From positions 1-64,000 of the forward strand of contig CAJUGV010000007.1 of assembly GCA_910586505.1 (NCBI GenBank): a DNA stretch of 64,000 nt, in the 5' to 3' direction. This DNA is from an uncultured Paraprevotella sp. (GTDB lineage: Bacteria; Bacteroidota; Bacteroidia; Bacteroidales; Bacteroidaceae). The notes below the pieces were generated by a model. The model was not told where the DNA came from, did not search any database, and saw only the letters and a program-made list of their open reading frames with translations. Of this stretch, positions 26,925-35,470 are shown piece by piece (within the stretch, counting starts at the first letter, position 1; every line of letters starts with the position of its first letter). The translations under genes and the position numbers were made by a program.

Positions 26925-27710
26925 ATGGGATTGGGAAAATGGATAGGCAGTGCCATGGGCTTTATGACAATGGGGCCGTTAGGGTTGCTGGCCGGTTATT
27001 TTATCGGTCGGTGGTTTGACGAACAGACCGGAACCCTGACGCAAAGCCGCGAAGCGGAAGAACGCGGACAAACGGGCGATGTAGAGGGCCGCCGAAACAG
27101 TTTTCTTTTCTCTATGCTGGTGATGGCATCGTATGTAATACGGGCGGACCGGAAAATCATGCATAGTGAAATGGAATTCGTGCGGAGTTTCCTCCGGATG
27201 AATTTCGGGGAGCATGCCGTGGCCGAAGGAGAACAAATCCTGCTTACGCTCTTCGAGGAGGCGAAGCGTCTGGATGAGGCTTCGCCGGATGCCTACCGCG
27301 ATATGATTTTTGATTGCGGCAGGCAGATTGCCGACAATCTGAATTACGGAGAGCGCTTGCAGCTTCTGGATTTTCTGGTGAGGATAGCCCGGAGCGACGG
27401 GAATGTCTGCAAGGCGGAAATCGAAGCGTTGCATGAGGTGGCGCTTGCCATACAATTGTCGGCGGGAGAAGTGGATTCCATGCTTAATCTGACCGGTGAT
27501 TCGCTTGAAAATGCATATAAAGTACTGGAAGTGGCGCCGTCGGCTACGGACGAAGAGGTGCGGAAAGCATTCCGCCGGCTGGCACTGAAGCATCATCCCG
27601 ACCGCGTGGCCACGTTGGGGGAAGATGTGCGTAAGGCGGCGGAAACCAAGTTCCGGCAAATCAATGAGGCGAAGGAACGTGTTTACAAAGCCAGGGGTAT
27701 GAGAGGATAA
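26925..27710 (+). CDS. TerB-DnaJ (DjlA-like) co-chaperone
   Basis: 261-residue protein with three parts: a glycine-rich hydrophobic N terminus (MGFMTMGPLGLLAGYFIG, about residues 9-26) that may insert in the membrane, a central TerB-like helical domain (about 55-185), and a C-terminal J domain (about 198-260) with the essential HPD motif in LALKHHPDRVA. J domains stimulate DnaK; DjlA of E. coli has the same order and is membrane-anchored. Its place next to groESL fits a chaperone role, though it has its own promoter. I choose MGLGKWIG as the start, just after the promoter. Confidence 0.85.
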   Translation: MGLGKWIGSAMGFMTMGPLGLLAGYFIGRWFDEQTGTLTQSREAEERGQTGDVEGRRNSFLFSMLVMASYVIRADRKIMHSEMEFVRSFLRMNFGEHAVAEGEQILLTLFEEAKRLDEASPDAYRDMIFDCGRQIADNLNYGERLQLLDFLVRIARSDGNVCKAEIEALHEVALAIQLSAGEVDSMLNLTGDSLENAYKVLEVAPSATDEEVRKAFRRLALKHHPDRVATLGEDVRKAAETKFRQINEAKERVYKARGMRG

Positions 27711-27728
27711 TTTTGATAATAAGATAGA

Positions 27729-28865
27729 ATGAAACGGAAAACAACATTGATTTTAGGTATGCTTCTCGGCCTGATGGCGGTGACAGCGGAGGCGCAGTGT
27801 GTACAAGGCATCCGTCCCGGACAGGAATGGCCGGACCGGAAAGGGGAGCATATTAACGCCCATGGAGGAGGACTGATGTTTGAGGACGGAAAGTACTACT
27901 GGTATGGTGAGAACCGGCCGGAACGCGGATTCACGACAGAAGTGGGGGTGGAGGTCTATTCTTCCACCGATTTGGTGAACTGGACGGACGAAGGAGTGGC
28001 ACTGGCTGTTTCGGAAGAAGCCGGAAGCCCGATAGAGCGCGGCTGCATCATGGAGCGCCCCAAGGTAATACATAATCCCCGTACCGGAAAGTACATCATG
28101 CTTTTCCATCTGGAACTGAAAGGGAAAGGCTATGCTGCGGCACGTGTGGGATTTGCCGAAAGCGATTCTCCCGTGGGGCCGTTCCGTTTCATCCGTTCCT
28201 TACGTCCTAACGCAGGGAAGTGGCCGGTCGGTTTTTCCCGTCGTGACATTCGCCGTGCCGCAAAATTGAAGGAAGCCGATTACAAGGAATGGTGGACTCC
28301 GGCGTGGCGAAAGGCGGTGACGGAGGGACTGTTGCTAGCACGTGACGTTCCCGGCGGACAGATGAGCCGTGACATGACGGTGTATGTGGATGAGGACGGC
28401 AAGGCTTATCATATATTTTCTGCCGAAGAGAATCTGACGCTGAACCTGGCGGAGCTTACCGACGATTATCTGGACTATACCGGCCGTTTCGTCCGTATAG
28501 CGCCGGGCGGACAGAATGAAGCTCCCACTCTTTTCAAGCGTAACGGAGTGTATTGGATGATCACGAGCGGATGTACGGGATGGGCGCCCAATGAGGCACG
28601 CATGTTCAGGGCCAAGTCCCTTTGGGGGCCATGGGAACAGCTTCCCTCTCCGTTTGAGGGGAAAGATGCGGAAAAGTCTTTCCACACCCAAGGAACCTAT
28701 ATATTTAAGATAAACGGTACGGAGGACGGTTTTGTGTTTATGGCAGACCGGTGGAATCCGGCCAGTCTGAAAAACTCCCGTCATGTGTGGTTGCCGATCT
28801 TATTCCGCGAAGACGGTACCCCCGTCATCCGTTGGGTAGATGAGTGGCATCCGCAAGGGGAATAA
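27729..28865 (+). CDS. GH43 glycoside hydrolase, exo-beta-1,3-galactanase-like branch
   Basis: 378-residue secreted five-bladed propeller enzyme (signal peptide about 1-22, cleavage after AEA). The first blade has INAHGGGLMFEDGKYYWYGENR, the hallmark of the GH43 branch that includes exo-beta-1,3-galactanases (subfamily 24 and relatives), where AHGGG stands in place of the usual catalytic Asp-Pro. IMERPKVIHNPRTGKYIMLFH with a likely acid Glu follows at about residue 102, and GQNEAPTLFKRNGVYWMITSGCTGW at about 260. Side chains or backbone of arabinogalactan are plausible substrates. It begins 18 bp after the TerB-DnaJ gene. Subfamily call is moderate. Confidence 0.75.
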   Translation: MKRKTTLILGMLLGLMAVTAEAQCVQGIRPGQEWPDRKGEHINAHGGGLMFEDGKYYWYGENRPERGFTTEVGVEVYSSTDLVNWTDEGVALAVSEEAGSPIERGCIMERPKVIHNPRTGKYIMLFHLELKGKGYAAARVGFAESDSPVGPFRFIRSLRPNAGKWPVGFSRRDIRRAAKLKEADYKEWWTPAWRKAVTEGLLLARDVPGGQMSRDMTVYVDEDGKAYHIFSAEENLTLNLAELTDDYLDYTGRFVRIAPGGQNEAPTLFKRNGVYWMITSGCTGWAPNEARMFRAKSLWGPWEQLPSPFEGKDAEKSFHTQGTYIFKINGTEDGFVFMADRWNPASLKNSRHVWLPILFREDGTPVIRWVDEWHPQGE

Positions 28866-28886
28866 CCGTAGACGGAAAAAGAATAA

Positions 28887-28930
28887 AAACCAGGGGCCTG
28901 AAATCCGAAGAGATTTCAGGCCCCTGGTTT
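28887..28930. terminator. Bidirectional terminator between GH43 genes
   Basis: Perfect 19-bp stem (28887-28905 with 28912-28930), 6-nt loop, A-run on one flank and TTT on the other; it lies between two convergent genes. Confidence 0.8.
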
Positions 28931-28946
28931 ATGATCATGCCGTCTG

Positions 28947-30170
28947 TCAGTTGAATTTCTCCAGTTTTCTGGTCATGGCGGCCATAGCTTTGGTGTCGCT
29001 TGTCGTATCCAGTATGCTCTGTGCTTCGGCCAGCAGGGCGGAGCGTTGCTTCAATTGTTTCAGCGTCAGCGTGGGTACGGGACGAGTGCGCAGGTTCTCT
29101 GTGGCGATACTCAGGGCCGACCACGCTTCCAGGCGCGCCCGCTCTTCGGCCGTGATGTGCATGACCGAGCCGTGCCGTGGGGTAAAATCTCCGTGTGTCT
29201 TGGTGTTCTGCACGAAAGTGAAGTCTTTCAGGTTACTGCTTTTGCAGAACTGGTAGAAGCCTTGTGCGTAGCAGTCGTACATGAGGATATATTCGTCCGA
29301 CCCGATGAGAGGGAACACGCTGGAACCTTCCACGGGATATTGTCCCTCCTTTTGCAGATGTCTCCACTCGACGGTATAAGGACCGGTGGGTTTCCGGCCG
29401 GTGGCGCGCATTACGCCTTGCTGTGTGCGAAACCCTTTGTTCCATACCGGGCGGCCTTCATCTTTGAAAAACAGCACATACTCTTTCTCTTTCGGGTTGT
29501 ACACGATGTCGCCGTCGATGGCCGCCGTTCCGAAGTCGAACAGCAGTTTCGGCTCCGTAATGTCGGTAAAATCCTCGTTGGCATAAGAATAGAACAGTTT
29601 GAAATAAGGCTGGTTGAAGTTCGGGTCTTCAGTCGGATATTCCCAGTCATGCCTTCCGATGGAATAGTAAATCATGTATTTTCCGGCTTCTTCATCCCAG
29701 ATAATCTGCGGCGCCCATACGGCGTGCAGGTTATCCCTGTCGAATCCTGCGAGGTGCGGGAATCTTTCGGGGAAGTCGATTGCCGTATGTTGCCAGTGGA
29801 TAAGGTCGGTGCTCTTCATGAGAATGAGTCCGTCGTTACTTTGCCATCCCTCGTCCGAACGCATATCCGTCATGACCATGTAGAATGTTTTTCCGTCACG
29901 TGCGCGCATGATGTAAGGATCGCGTATGCTTTTTTTCAGAGCGATGGTGTCCGACCCCACCACGGGGCGTCCCTGATTCAGTGAAGTGTAGTTGAGTCCG
30001 TCGTCGCTGAGTGCGTAGCGTACCTGTTCGCCGTAGGGCGAGTTGTTCGAGAAGAAAGCGAAGAGATAGCTGTTGCACGAAGGCGAAGCGTCGGGGCGGG
30101 GCTGTGAACTGCCTGCCGTGGCGAGGGCAAGAGATGCCGCCGCGGTTGTAAGCCATTTTTTGAGTTGCAT
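28947..30170 (-). CDS. GH43 family glycoside hydrolase (arabinosidase/xylosidase type)
   Basis: 407-residue secreted protein with signal peptide (about 1-21). It has the canonical GH43 trio: base Asp in SIRDPYIMRARDGKTFYMVMTD (about residue 79), pKa-modulating Asp in AAIDGDIVYN (about 190), and acid Glu in PVEGSSVFPLIG (about 249). This distinguishes it from the neighbouring GH43 gene, which lacks the usual base. The C-terminal 70 residues form a helical tail. Substrate is probably an alpha-L-arabinofuranoside, but this is inferred. Start chosen at MQLKKWLTT because upstream residues do not extend the signal peptide. It converges on the first GH43 gene and is divergent from the GH38 gene. Confidence 0.8.
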   Translation of the reverse strand: MQLKKWLTTAAASLALATAGSSQPRPDASPSCNSYLFAFFSNNSPYGEQVRYALSDDGLNYTSLNQGRPVVGSDTIALKKSIRDPYIMRARDGKTFYMVMTDMRSDEGWQSNDGLILMKSTDLIHWQHTAIDFPERFPHLAGFDRDNLHAVWAPQIIWDEEAGKYMIYYSIGRHDWEYPTEDPNFNQPYFKLFYSYANEDFTDITEPKLLFDFGTAAIDGDIVYNPKEKEYVLFFKDEGRPVWNKGFRTQQGVMRATGRKPTGPYTVEWRHLQKEGQYPVEGSSVFPLIGSDEYILMYDCYAQGFYQFCKSSNLKDFTFVQNTKTHGDFTPRHGSVMHITAEERARLEAWSALSIATENLRTRPVPTLTLKQLKQRSALLAEAQSILDTTSDTKAMAAMTRKLEKFN

Positions 30171-30209
30171 GATTAGAATTAGTTTAATGATATTATTGTC
30201 TGTTACGGA

Positions 30210-30217
30210 CAAAGATA
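30210..30217 (-). promoter_or_regulatory. -7 box of the minus-strand GH43 gene
   Basis: TATCTTTG on the minus strand, 39 bp upstream of the chosen start at 30170. Confidence 0.5.
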
Positions 30218-30365
30218 GACAGAATAAGCGAATGCAGGAAATTAAAAAACTATTTGTTGCAGGCCGGATGGCGCTTTTATTGTATTTTTTGGAGGGTTTC
30301 TGCTGGCGGATTCTGGCTTTTTTTGTTCACTTTGCAAGATAAAAGACCTGAAAAACAAAAATAAG

Positions 30366-33278
30366 ATGAGAAGAGAATTAATGTATGCTTTCCTGTGCGG
30401 TGTGGCGGTGTGCCCTGTGCGGGCCGATGTGGTGCCGGAGGAGATCAAGTGCGACGTGAAACCTTTGTACGGTTACAAGGCCGACCGTTCGGCCGGACGG
30501 GTGGTGACGGTACGCCTGAAGGGCCGTGAACTGAAAGGAGACGTATGGGTGGACGCCGCTTACGGCCGTAAGGCCAAAGAAACCTCCGTGTTTCATCTTG
30601 ATGCGGCCGATTCCACGGATATAGAAGTGCTGCTGCCCTCCGCCGTGCCGACGGACAGGACCGTGAAAGTGTCGTTGACCGTGAGAGGAAAGAACCGTAA
30701 GGTGGAGGAGAAGATAACCGTAGATCCGATGCGTCACTGGACGGTCTATCTCTACAACCATTCCCATGTGGATATCGGCTATACCAATACCCACAAGAAT
30801 GTGGAGATCCTGCATAAGACCAATGTCAAGGAAGGCATCAAACTGTCGCGCGAGACGGCCGGGCATGTGGACGGTGCGCGTTTTGTGTGGAATCCGGAGG
30901 TGACGTGGCCGATTGAGCGGTTGTGGAATACGGAGCCGGAGATGCGCGACGAGATTGTAGCTGCCGTCAGGGAAGGCGGCATCTCGGTGGATGCCTCTTA
31001 CCTGAACCTGAACACGAGTATCTGTTCCGACGAGGAACTGTTTCATGTATTCAAGTTCTCGCGTGAGCTGCAGCGCCTGTCCGGTGTCCCTGCCGATGTG
31101 TTCCAGCAGTTTGACATACCCGGCATTTCCTGGGGCCTGGTGCCGGTGATGGTGCAGGAGGGCGTGCGCTACGTGATCTCGTGGCCCAATACCGACCGTG
31201 GCGGCAACGCCCATGCGGCCGGTATAGACGGTATGCCCTTCTGGTGGGAAGGGCCCGACGGCCATTCCAGGGTGTTGTTTCTCCAACCTGGCAAATATGC
31301 CAACAGCGGCAGTATGAACAAGGGAAACACCACCGGGCGACCCTGGTTCGGCCAGCGCGATCCCCGCAAGGTGCCGGCGCGCATTCAGATGGGTAGTGCC
31401 GATGTGGATTTTACCGCGCAACTGTCGGAACTGGAGAAAAACAAGTATCCTTATGATTTTTTTGTCATGTCGTGGTCGTTGTGGGACAATAATCCGGTGG
31501 ACGGAGATGTGCCGTTTGCCGTGAACGAATGGAACAAGAAGTACGCCTATCCCAAGATCGTCATCAGCGGCGGTCATCAGATCATGAAAACGCTGGAAGA
31601 AAAGTATGGCGACCGTTTGCCCGTGGTGCGCGGCGACTATACGGAATACTGGACCGACGGACTGGGTACGGCTGCACGGCTCACCGCTGTGAACCGCCGC
31701 AACAAAGAGCGTATCACGCAGGCCGAGACGGTATGGTCCATGCTGTCGGGAGGTGCGGCGGCCCCGCGTGCCGACTTCGACGAAGGCTGGCGTTATATCC
31801 TGCTCGGTTCGGAGCATACATGGGATTTCGAGAACCCATGGGAACCTTACTTCGAAGAGGCCATCTGGAAGGTGAAGCAATCTTATTTCCATGAGGCGGA
31901 AGCCAGAAGCGTCACCCTGCTCGACGAGGCGTTGGGGCAGATTACGGATAAGTCCAACGGAGCGCTCGGCCCGCGCGAAGGACCGTCGGGCGGCGGGGTG
32001 GCCGTGTTGAATACGCAGACATGGAGCCACGGAGGCCCGGTGGTTCTTTCGGCTTCGGAAAGCCAGAAAGGAAACAAAGTGGTGGATGCTGCGGGAAATG
32101 CCGTGCCTTCCCAGCGGTTGTCTTCCGGCGAACTGGTGTTCCTGGCGGAAGAGGTGCCGGCTTTGGCTTCGCGTCATTACCGTGTGACGGAAGGCGACGC
32201 GCTGGATGCCGGACGATGTAAGATCGACGGTTATACGTTGGATAACGGCATGGTCACGGTGAAAATCGACGGAAAAACCGGAAACATCACGGCTTTGCAG
32301 CGCAACGGCGAGGCATACAACTATATCGATGCCGCTGTGGACGGAGGTGCCAATTCCTGCTGTTGGCTACCGGCCAACGAAAACAATCCCGTGGCCGACG
32401 AAGTGGAGAAGATAGAAGTGACGGAACAGGGCGGACTGGTGGCGGAACTGAAAGTGACGTCGCGCATGAAAGGCTGCCGGAGTGTGACACGTTCCGTACG
32501 TCTGGTGGCCGGATGTCCTTGGGTGGAAATCACCAATGTGGTGGATAAACTCCCGCTTCTGGATAAGGACGGCATACATTTCGGCTTCGGTTTCAATGTG
32601 CCGCAGGGGGTGACGAAAGTCGACATTCCCTGGGGGGTGATGGAAGTGGAGAAAGACCAGTGGGTGCAGGCCAACCGCAACTGGCTCACCCTGCAGCGCT
32701 GGGCCGACGTGTCCAACTCCACCCACGGAGTGACGTGGTGCTCGCTCGACGCACCTTTGTTCGAGTACGGCGACCGTTATGCCAACATTTCGTTGGGATG
32801 GGGCGGACAGGGGCCGTGGGAGACGGAACTGAAACCCAGCTCCACACTGTATTCCTGGGTGATGAACAACCATTGGCATACCAATTTCCCATTGACACAG
32901 GACGGTCCGGTGACGTTCCGTTACCGCATGTATCCCCACGGAGCATACAATGCCGTTGAGGCCAACCGGTTCGGTCTGGAGCAGGCCCAGCCGCTGGTGC
33001 ACGTCATGTCGGCCGCCGATCCTGCCGTGAAGCCCCTGATAGCATTGGATAATGCGGCCGTATACGCCACTGTGGTGAAATCAACCGGCAGGGATAACGA
33101 ACTGATTGTACGTCTGCGCTCTTTGTCCGATAAGGAAGAAACCGTGACGCTCGGCTATCCTGCACGCACTCCGGCAAGTGTGAGTCTGTGTGAGGTGGAA
33201 GAAAAGCCCTCGCGCACCGTGAAGGGTGAGGTGACCGTTCGTCCTTACGGACTGGTCACGTTGAAACTGACATACTGA
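30366..33278 (+). CDS. GH38-type alpha-mannosidase-like enzyme, secreted
   Basis: 970-residue protein with signal peptide (about 1-18). After a beta-rich N-terminal domain, YNHSHVDIGYTNTHKNVE (about residues 133-150) supplies the GH38 zinc His and Asp; WNPEVTWPIERLW, FDIPGISWGLVPVM and FVMSWSLWDNNPVDGD continue the catalytic domain, and the C-terminal half (from about 560) is the mannosidase beta-sandwich region. The first zinc motif differs from the classical HSHxDxGW by Tyr for Trp, so it belongs to a divergent branch. Substrate could be host or fungal mannan or another alpha-linked glycan. It has a near-consensus -7 box (TCACTTTG at 30328) and a very strong terminator. Confidence 0.75.
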   Translation: MRRELMYAFLCGVAVCPVRADVVPEEIKCDVKPLYGYKADRSAGRVVTVRLKGRELKGDVWVDAAYGRKAKETSVFHLDAADSTDIEVLLPSAVPTDRTVKVSLTVRGKNRKVEEKITVDPMRHWTVYLYNHSHVDIGYTNTHKNVEILHKTNVKEGIKLSRETAGHVDGARFVWNPEVTWPIERLWNTEPEMRDEIVAAVREGGISVDASYLNLNTSICSDEELFHVFKFSRELQRLSGVPADVFQQFDIPGISWGLVPVMVQEGVRYVISWPNTDRGGNAHAAGIDGMPFWWEGPDGHSRVLFLQPGKYANSGSMNKGNTTGRPWFGQRDPRKVPARIQMGSADVDFTAQLSELEKNKYPYDFFVMSWSLWDNNPVDGDVPFAVNEWNKKYAYPKIVISGGHQIMKTLEEKYGDRLPVVRGDYTEYWTDGLGTAARLTAVNRRNKERITQAETVWSMLSGGAAAPRADFDEGWRYILLGSEHTWDFENPWEPYFEEAIWKVKQSYFHEAEARSVTLLDEALGQITDKSNGALGPREGPSGGGVAVLNTQTWSHGGPVVLSASESQKGNKVVDAAGNAVPSQRLSSGELVFLAEEVPALASRHYRVTEGDALDAGRCKIDGYTLDNGMVTVKIDGKTGNITALQRNGEAYNYIDAAVDGGANSCCWLPANENNPVADEVEKIEVTEQGGLVAELKVTSRMKGCRSVTRSVRLVAGCPWVEITNVVDKLPLLDKDGIHFGFGFNVPQGVTKVDIPWGVMEVEKDQWVQANRNWLTLQRWADVSNSTHGVTWCSLDAPLFEYGDRYANISLGWGGQGPWETELKPSSTLYSWVMNNHWHTNFPLTQDGPVTFRYRMYPHGAYNAVEANRFGLEQAQPLVHVMSAADPAVKPLIALDNAAVYATVVKSTGRDNELIVRLRSLSDKEETVTLGYPARTPASVSLCEVEEKPSRTVKGEVTVRPYGLVTLKLTY

Positions 33279-33280
33279 AC

Positions 33281-33327
33281 TTCCGTGCCCGCCGCCTTTC
33301 TCAGTGGCGGGCACGGAAGATTTTTTC
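33281..33327 (+). terminator. Terminator of the GH38 gene
   Basis: Perfect 14-bp GC-rich stem (33281-33294 with 33307-33320) followed by ATTTTTT. Confidence 0.85.
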
Positions 33328-33364
33328 GTTTATCCGTACAATAAAAAACGGTGCGGTACATTTA

Positions 33365-33424
33365 AAAAAATGCTCCTCATGGCGATAAAAAATCATGAGG
33401 AGCATTTTTTATTTTCTTGCGGAG
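33365..33424. repeat. Palindromic repeat family copy (17-bp arms, 12-nt loop)
   Basis: Arms 33365-33381 and 33394-33410 are exact inverted copies with A and T runs at the ends, so it could terminate transcription in both directions. A decayed third arm follows at 33416-33424 (CTTGCGGAG). Geometry is identical to the copy at 59365-59431. Confidence 0.8.
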
Positions 33425-33526
33425 TAAATTTCGTAGTCTTCAGGAACTTGTTTTTCAGATGTTTGTATCGCTTCTTTTTCTTTTACATATCTTCTTTCCC
33501 GTTCCGGCTGATGCGGACGTTGCGCT

Positions 33527-34045
33527 TTATTCCTGTCCGCCGAACAGTGTCTGGAATTCGTTTTCGAAGTTAGGTGTGAAGATTCCCTTCCCCAAGTGAT
33601 TTCGGATTTCCGTGAGGCTCCAGAACCGTCCGCCGGCAGTTTCCTTGCTGGGGATGATCTCTCCGTCGCAGGTGCAACGGTGGGGAAATACCAGTTCCCG
33701 TTCACGGTCGGATTCGAACACATAATGTGCGAGCCGTTCGGGAGTGAAACCGGTCAGTCCCAGTTCTTCGGCGGCTTCGCGGCGCAAAGCTGTTTCCACG
33801 TTCTCGCCCAGGTCTATATGTCCGCCCACGGCCGTGTCCCACCGTCCGGGCTGGATGTCTTTCCATTCGGGGCGTTTCTGCAGAAAGAGGTCGCCCCGGC
33901 TGTTGAACACATGGAGGTGAACCACCGGATGAAGCGGTTTCCTGCCTCCGTGGCATTCGCCGCGTGTGGCGGCTCCGATGATGTTTCCTTCCTCATCCAC
34001 GAGGGGAAGCATTTCGTTCTTGTTGTCTTGCAGTATGGTGGTCAT
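33527..34045 (-). CDS. NUDIX hydrolase
   Basis: 172-residue pyrophosphohydrolase. The Nudix box runs from GGHIDLGENVETALRREAAEEL (about residues 74-95), with all the required Gly and Glu residues. The N-terminal part (LPLVDEEGNIIGAATRGECHGG...LHPVVHLHVFN) resembles the isopentenyl-diphosphate isomerase-like group of NUDIX proteins, which hydrolyse varied nucleoside diphosphates. Exact substrate is unknown. A start at Met12 (MLPLVDEEG) is possible. queA lies 18 bp upstream on the same strand, so the two probably share a transcript. Confidence 0.88.
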   Translation of the reverse strand: MTTILQDNKNEMLPLVDEEGNIIGAATRGECHGGRKPLHPVVHLHVFNSRGDLFLQKRPEWKDIQPGRWDTAVGGHIDLGENVETALRREAAEELGLTGFTPERLAHYVFESDRERELVFPHRCTCDGEIIPSKETAGGRFWSLTEIRNHLGKGIFTPNFENEFQTLFGGQE

Positions 34046-34063
34046 ATCGTCGTGTGATGAGGG

Positions 34064-35323
34064 TCAGGGAATGAGCAGCGAGCTGTCGCCGTAGCTGAGA
34101 AAGCGGAATCCGCGGTCAAGGGCATACTCGTAGATGGTGCGCCAGTCGCCGTGTACGAAAGCCGAGACAAGCAGCAACAGCGTGCTTTGAGGCTGGTGGA
34201 AGTTGGTAACCATCATTTCCACGATGTGGTATTCGTATCCCGGTGCGATGATAATCTGCGTACTGGTGTGCAGGGCCGGCAGTGCATGGCGGTCCAGATA
34301 GTCCAGCACATGTTGCAGGGCCTGCACGGTGGTGAGCGCTTCCGGACGTTCGTCGTCCCGGCTTCCGGCGGGGCGTGTCCGTTCGGCATATTCGTAGGGA
34401 GCCCACTGTCCCACATGCAGTTCCTCTTCCGGCGCGTCGGGATTCGAGGCTATGGCCGTACCGATGTAGTAAAGGCTTTCCAGTGTGCGTACGGAGGTGG
34501 TACCTACGGCTATACAGTGTCCGTTGTGTGCCAGCAGCTTTTCTATCGTGCTGCGCTGCACGCAGATATGTTCCGTGTGCATTTCATGTTCTGCTATCTC
34601 CTCGCTTTTCACCGGTTTGAATGTACCTGCCCCCACATGAAGCGTCACCTCTTCGCGGTCGATGCCCCGCGTGTCGAGTCCGGCCAGCACCCGTTCCGTG
34701 AAGTGCAGTCCGGCGGTAGGGGCCGCCACGCTGCCTTTCACTTTCGAATAAACGGTCTGATAGGTGGTTTTGTCGCTTTCCTGCGTCTCGCGGTTCAGAT
34801 AGGGCGGGATAGGCAGTTCGCCCACCGCTTCCAGTATCTCGGCCCAGGTCACCTGTTCGTCGTTCCATTCGAAGTCTATCAGGTGGCTCGTTCCCCTGTG
34901 CTCGCCCCGGCTGGCTTTCAGGCAAACGGTTTTCTCTCCGATGCTTACTTCGCGGGTCAGGCATCCGTTTTTCCATTTTTTCAGGTTGCCTACAAGGCAA
35001 AGCCAACTGCAGTGTCCGGTCTGCCCGAACATCAGGGCATAGTCGTGCGGACTGACAGGCTCCAGACAGAACACTTCGATGAGAGCGCCCGTGTCCTTAC
35101 GGAAATGCAGACGGGCCTGTATCACTTTGGTGTTGTTGAACACCATCAGCGCCCCGGCCGGCAACAGTTCCGGCAGCGAGGCGAAGCGCTCTTCGCTCAC
35201 CGCTCCGTGGCGGTAGACCAGAAGTTTGGAGCGGTCGCGTTCGGGAAGGGGAAATTTGGCGATGCGCTCGTCGGGCAGCGCATAATCGAATTCTTTGATT
35301 CGGATATGTTTGGTTTCTTCCAT
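34064..35323 (-). CDS. queA: S-adenosylmethionine:tRNA ribosyltransferase-isomerase
   Basis: Transfers the ribosyl part of SAM to 7-aminomethyl-7-deazaguanine in tRNA, the penultimate queuosine step. The 419-residue protein begins IRIKEFDYALPDERIAKFPLPERDRSKLLV, has NNTKVIQARL (about residue 63), the signature SVAAPTAGLHFT (about 200) and NFHQPQSTLLLLVSAF (about 372). It is longer than E. coli QueA, mainly by an insertion around residues 280-320, as is usual in Bacteroidetes. Start at MEETKHIRI follows the -7 box by 25 bp; in-frame codons upstream are not family sequence. Confidence 0.93.
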   Translation of the reverse strand: MEETKHIRIKEFDYALPDERIAKFPLPERDRSKLLVYRHGAVSEERFASLPELLPAGALMVFNNTKVIQARLHFRKDTGALIEVFCLEPVSPHDYALMFGQTGHCSWLCLVGNLKKWKNGCLTREVSIGEKTVCLKASRGEHRGTSHLIDFEWNDEQVTWAEILEAVGELPIPPYLNRETQESDKTTYQTVYSKVKGSVAAPTAGLHFTERVLAGLDTRGIDREEVTLHVGAGTFKPVKSEEIAEHEMHTEHICVQRSTIEKLLAHNGHCIAVGTTSVRTLESLYYIGTAIASNPDAPEEELHVGQWAPYEYAERTRPAGSRDDERPEALTTVQALQHVLDYLDRHALPALHTSTQIIIAPGYEYHIVEMMVTNFHQPQSTLLLLVSAFVHGDWRTIYEYALDRGFRFLSYGDSSLLIP

Positions 35324-35347
35324 TTCAGATAGATGGTTTTGAGAGTG

Positions 35348-35355
35348 CAAAGTTA
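35348..35355 (-). promoter_or_regulatory. -7 box of queA
   Basis: TAACTTTG on the minus strand, 24 bp upstream of the queA start. Confidence 0.5.
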
Positions 35356-35418
35356 GGTATATTTGTCGATGTGGAGGGGTGAAAATGGGATAAAAAACCA
35401 TAAAGCGGCTCCGGGGAT

Positions 35419-35449
35419 TTTGTTCGGTTTCCGCTTTGCTGTATATTTG
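35419..35449 (+). promoter_or_regulatory. Promoter of the DUF2027-Smr gene
   Basis: TTTG at 35419-35422 and TATATTTG at 35442-35449, 19 bp apart, a full consensus. Transcription would start near 35455, only about 15 nt before the ATG at 35471. A second TATATTTG lies at 35358-35365. Confidence 0.7.
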
Positions 35450-35470
35450 TGTCCGTTAAACATCAAGAAA

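Noticed and set aside
30378..32177. 599-codon open frame antisense to the GH38 gene
   Set aside because: Composition typical of a shadow frame; overlaps a well-supported glycosidase.
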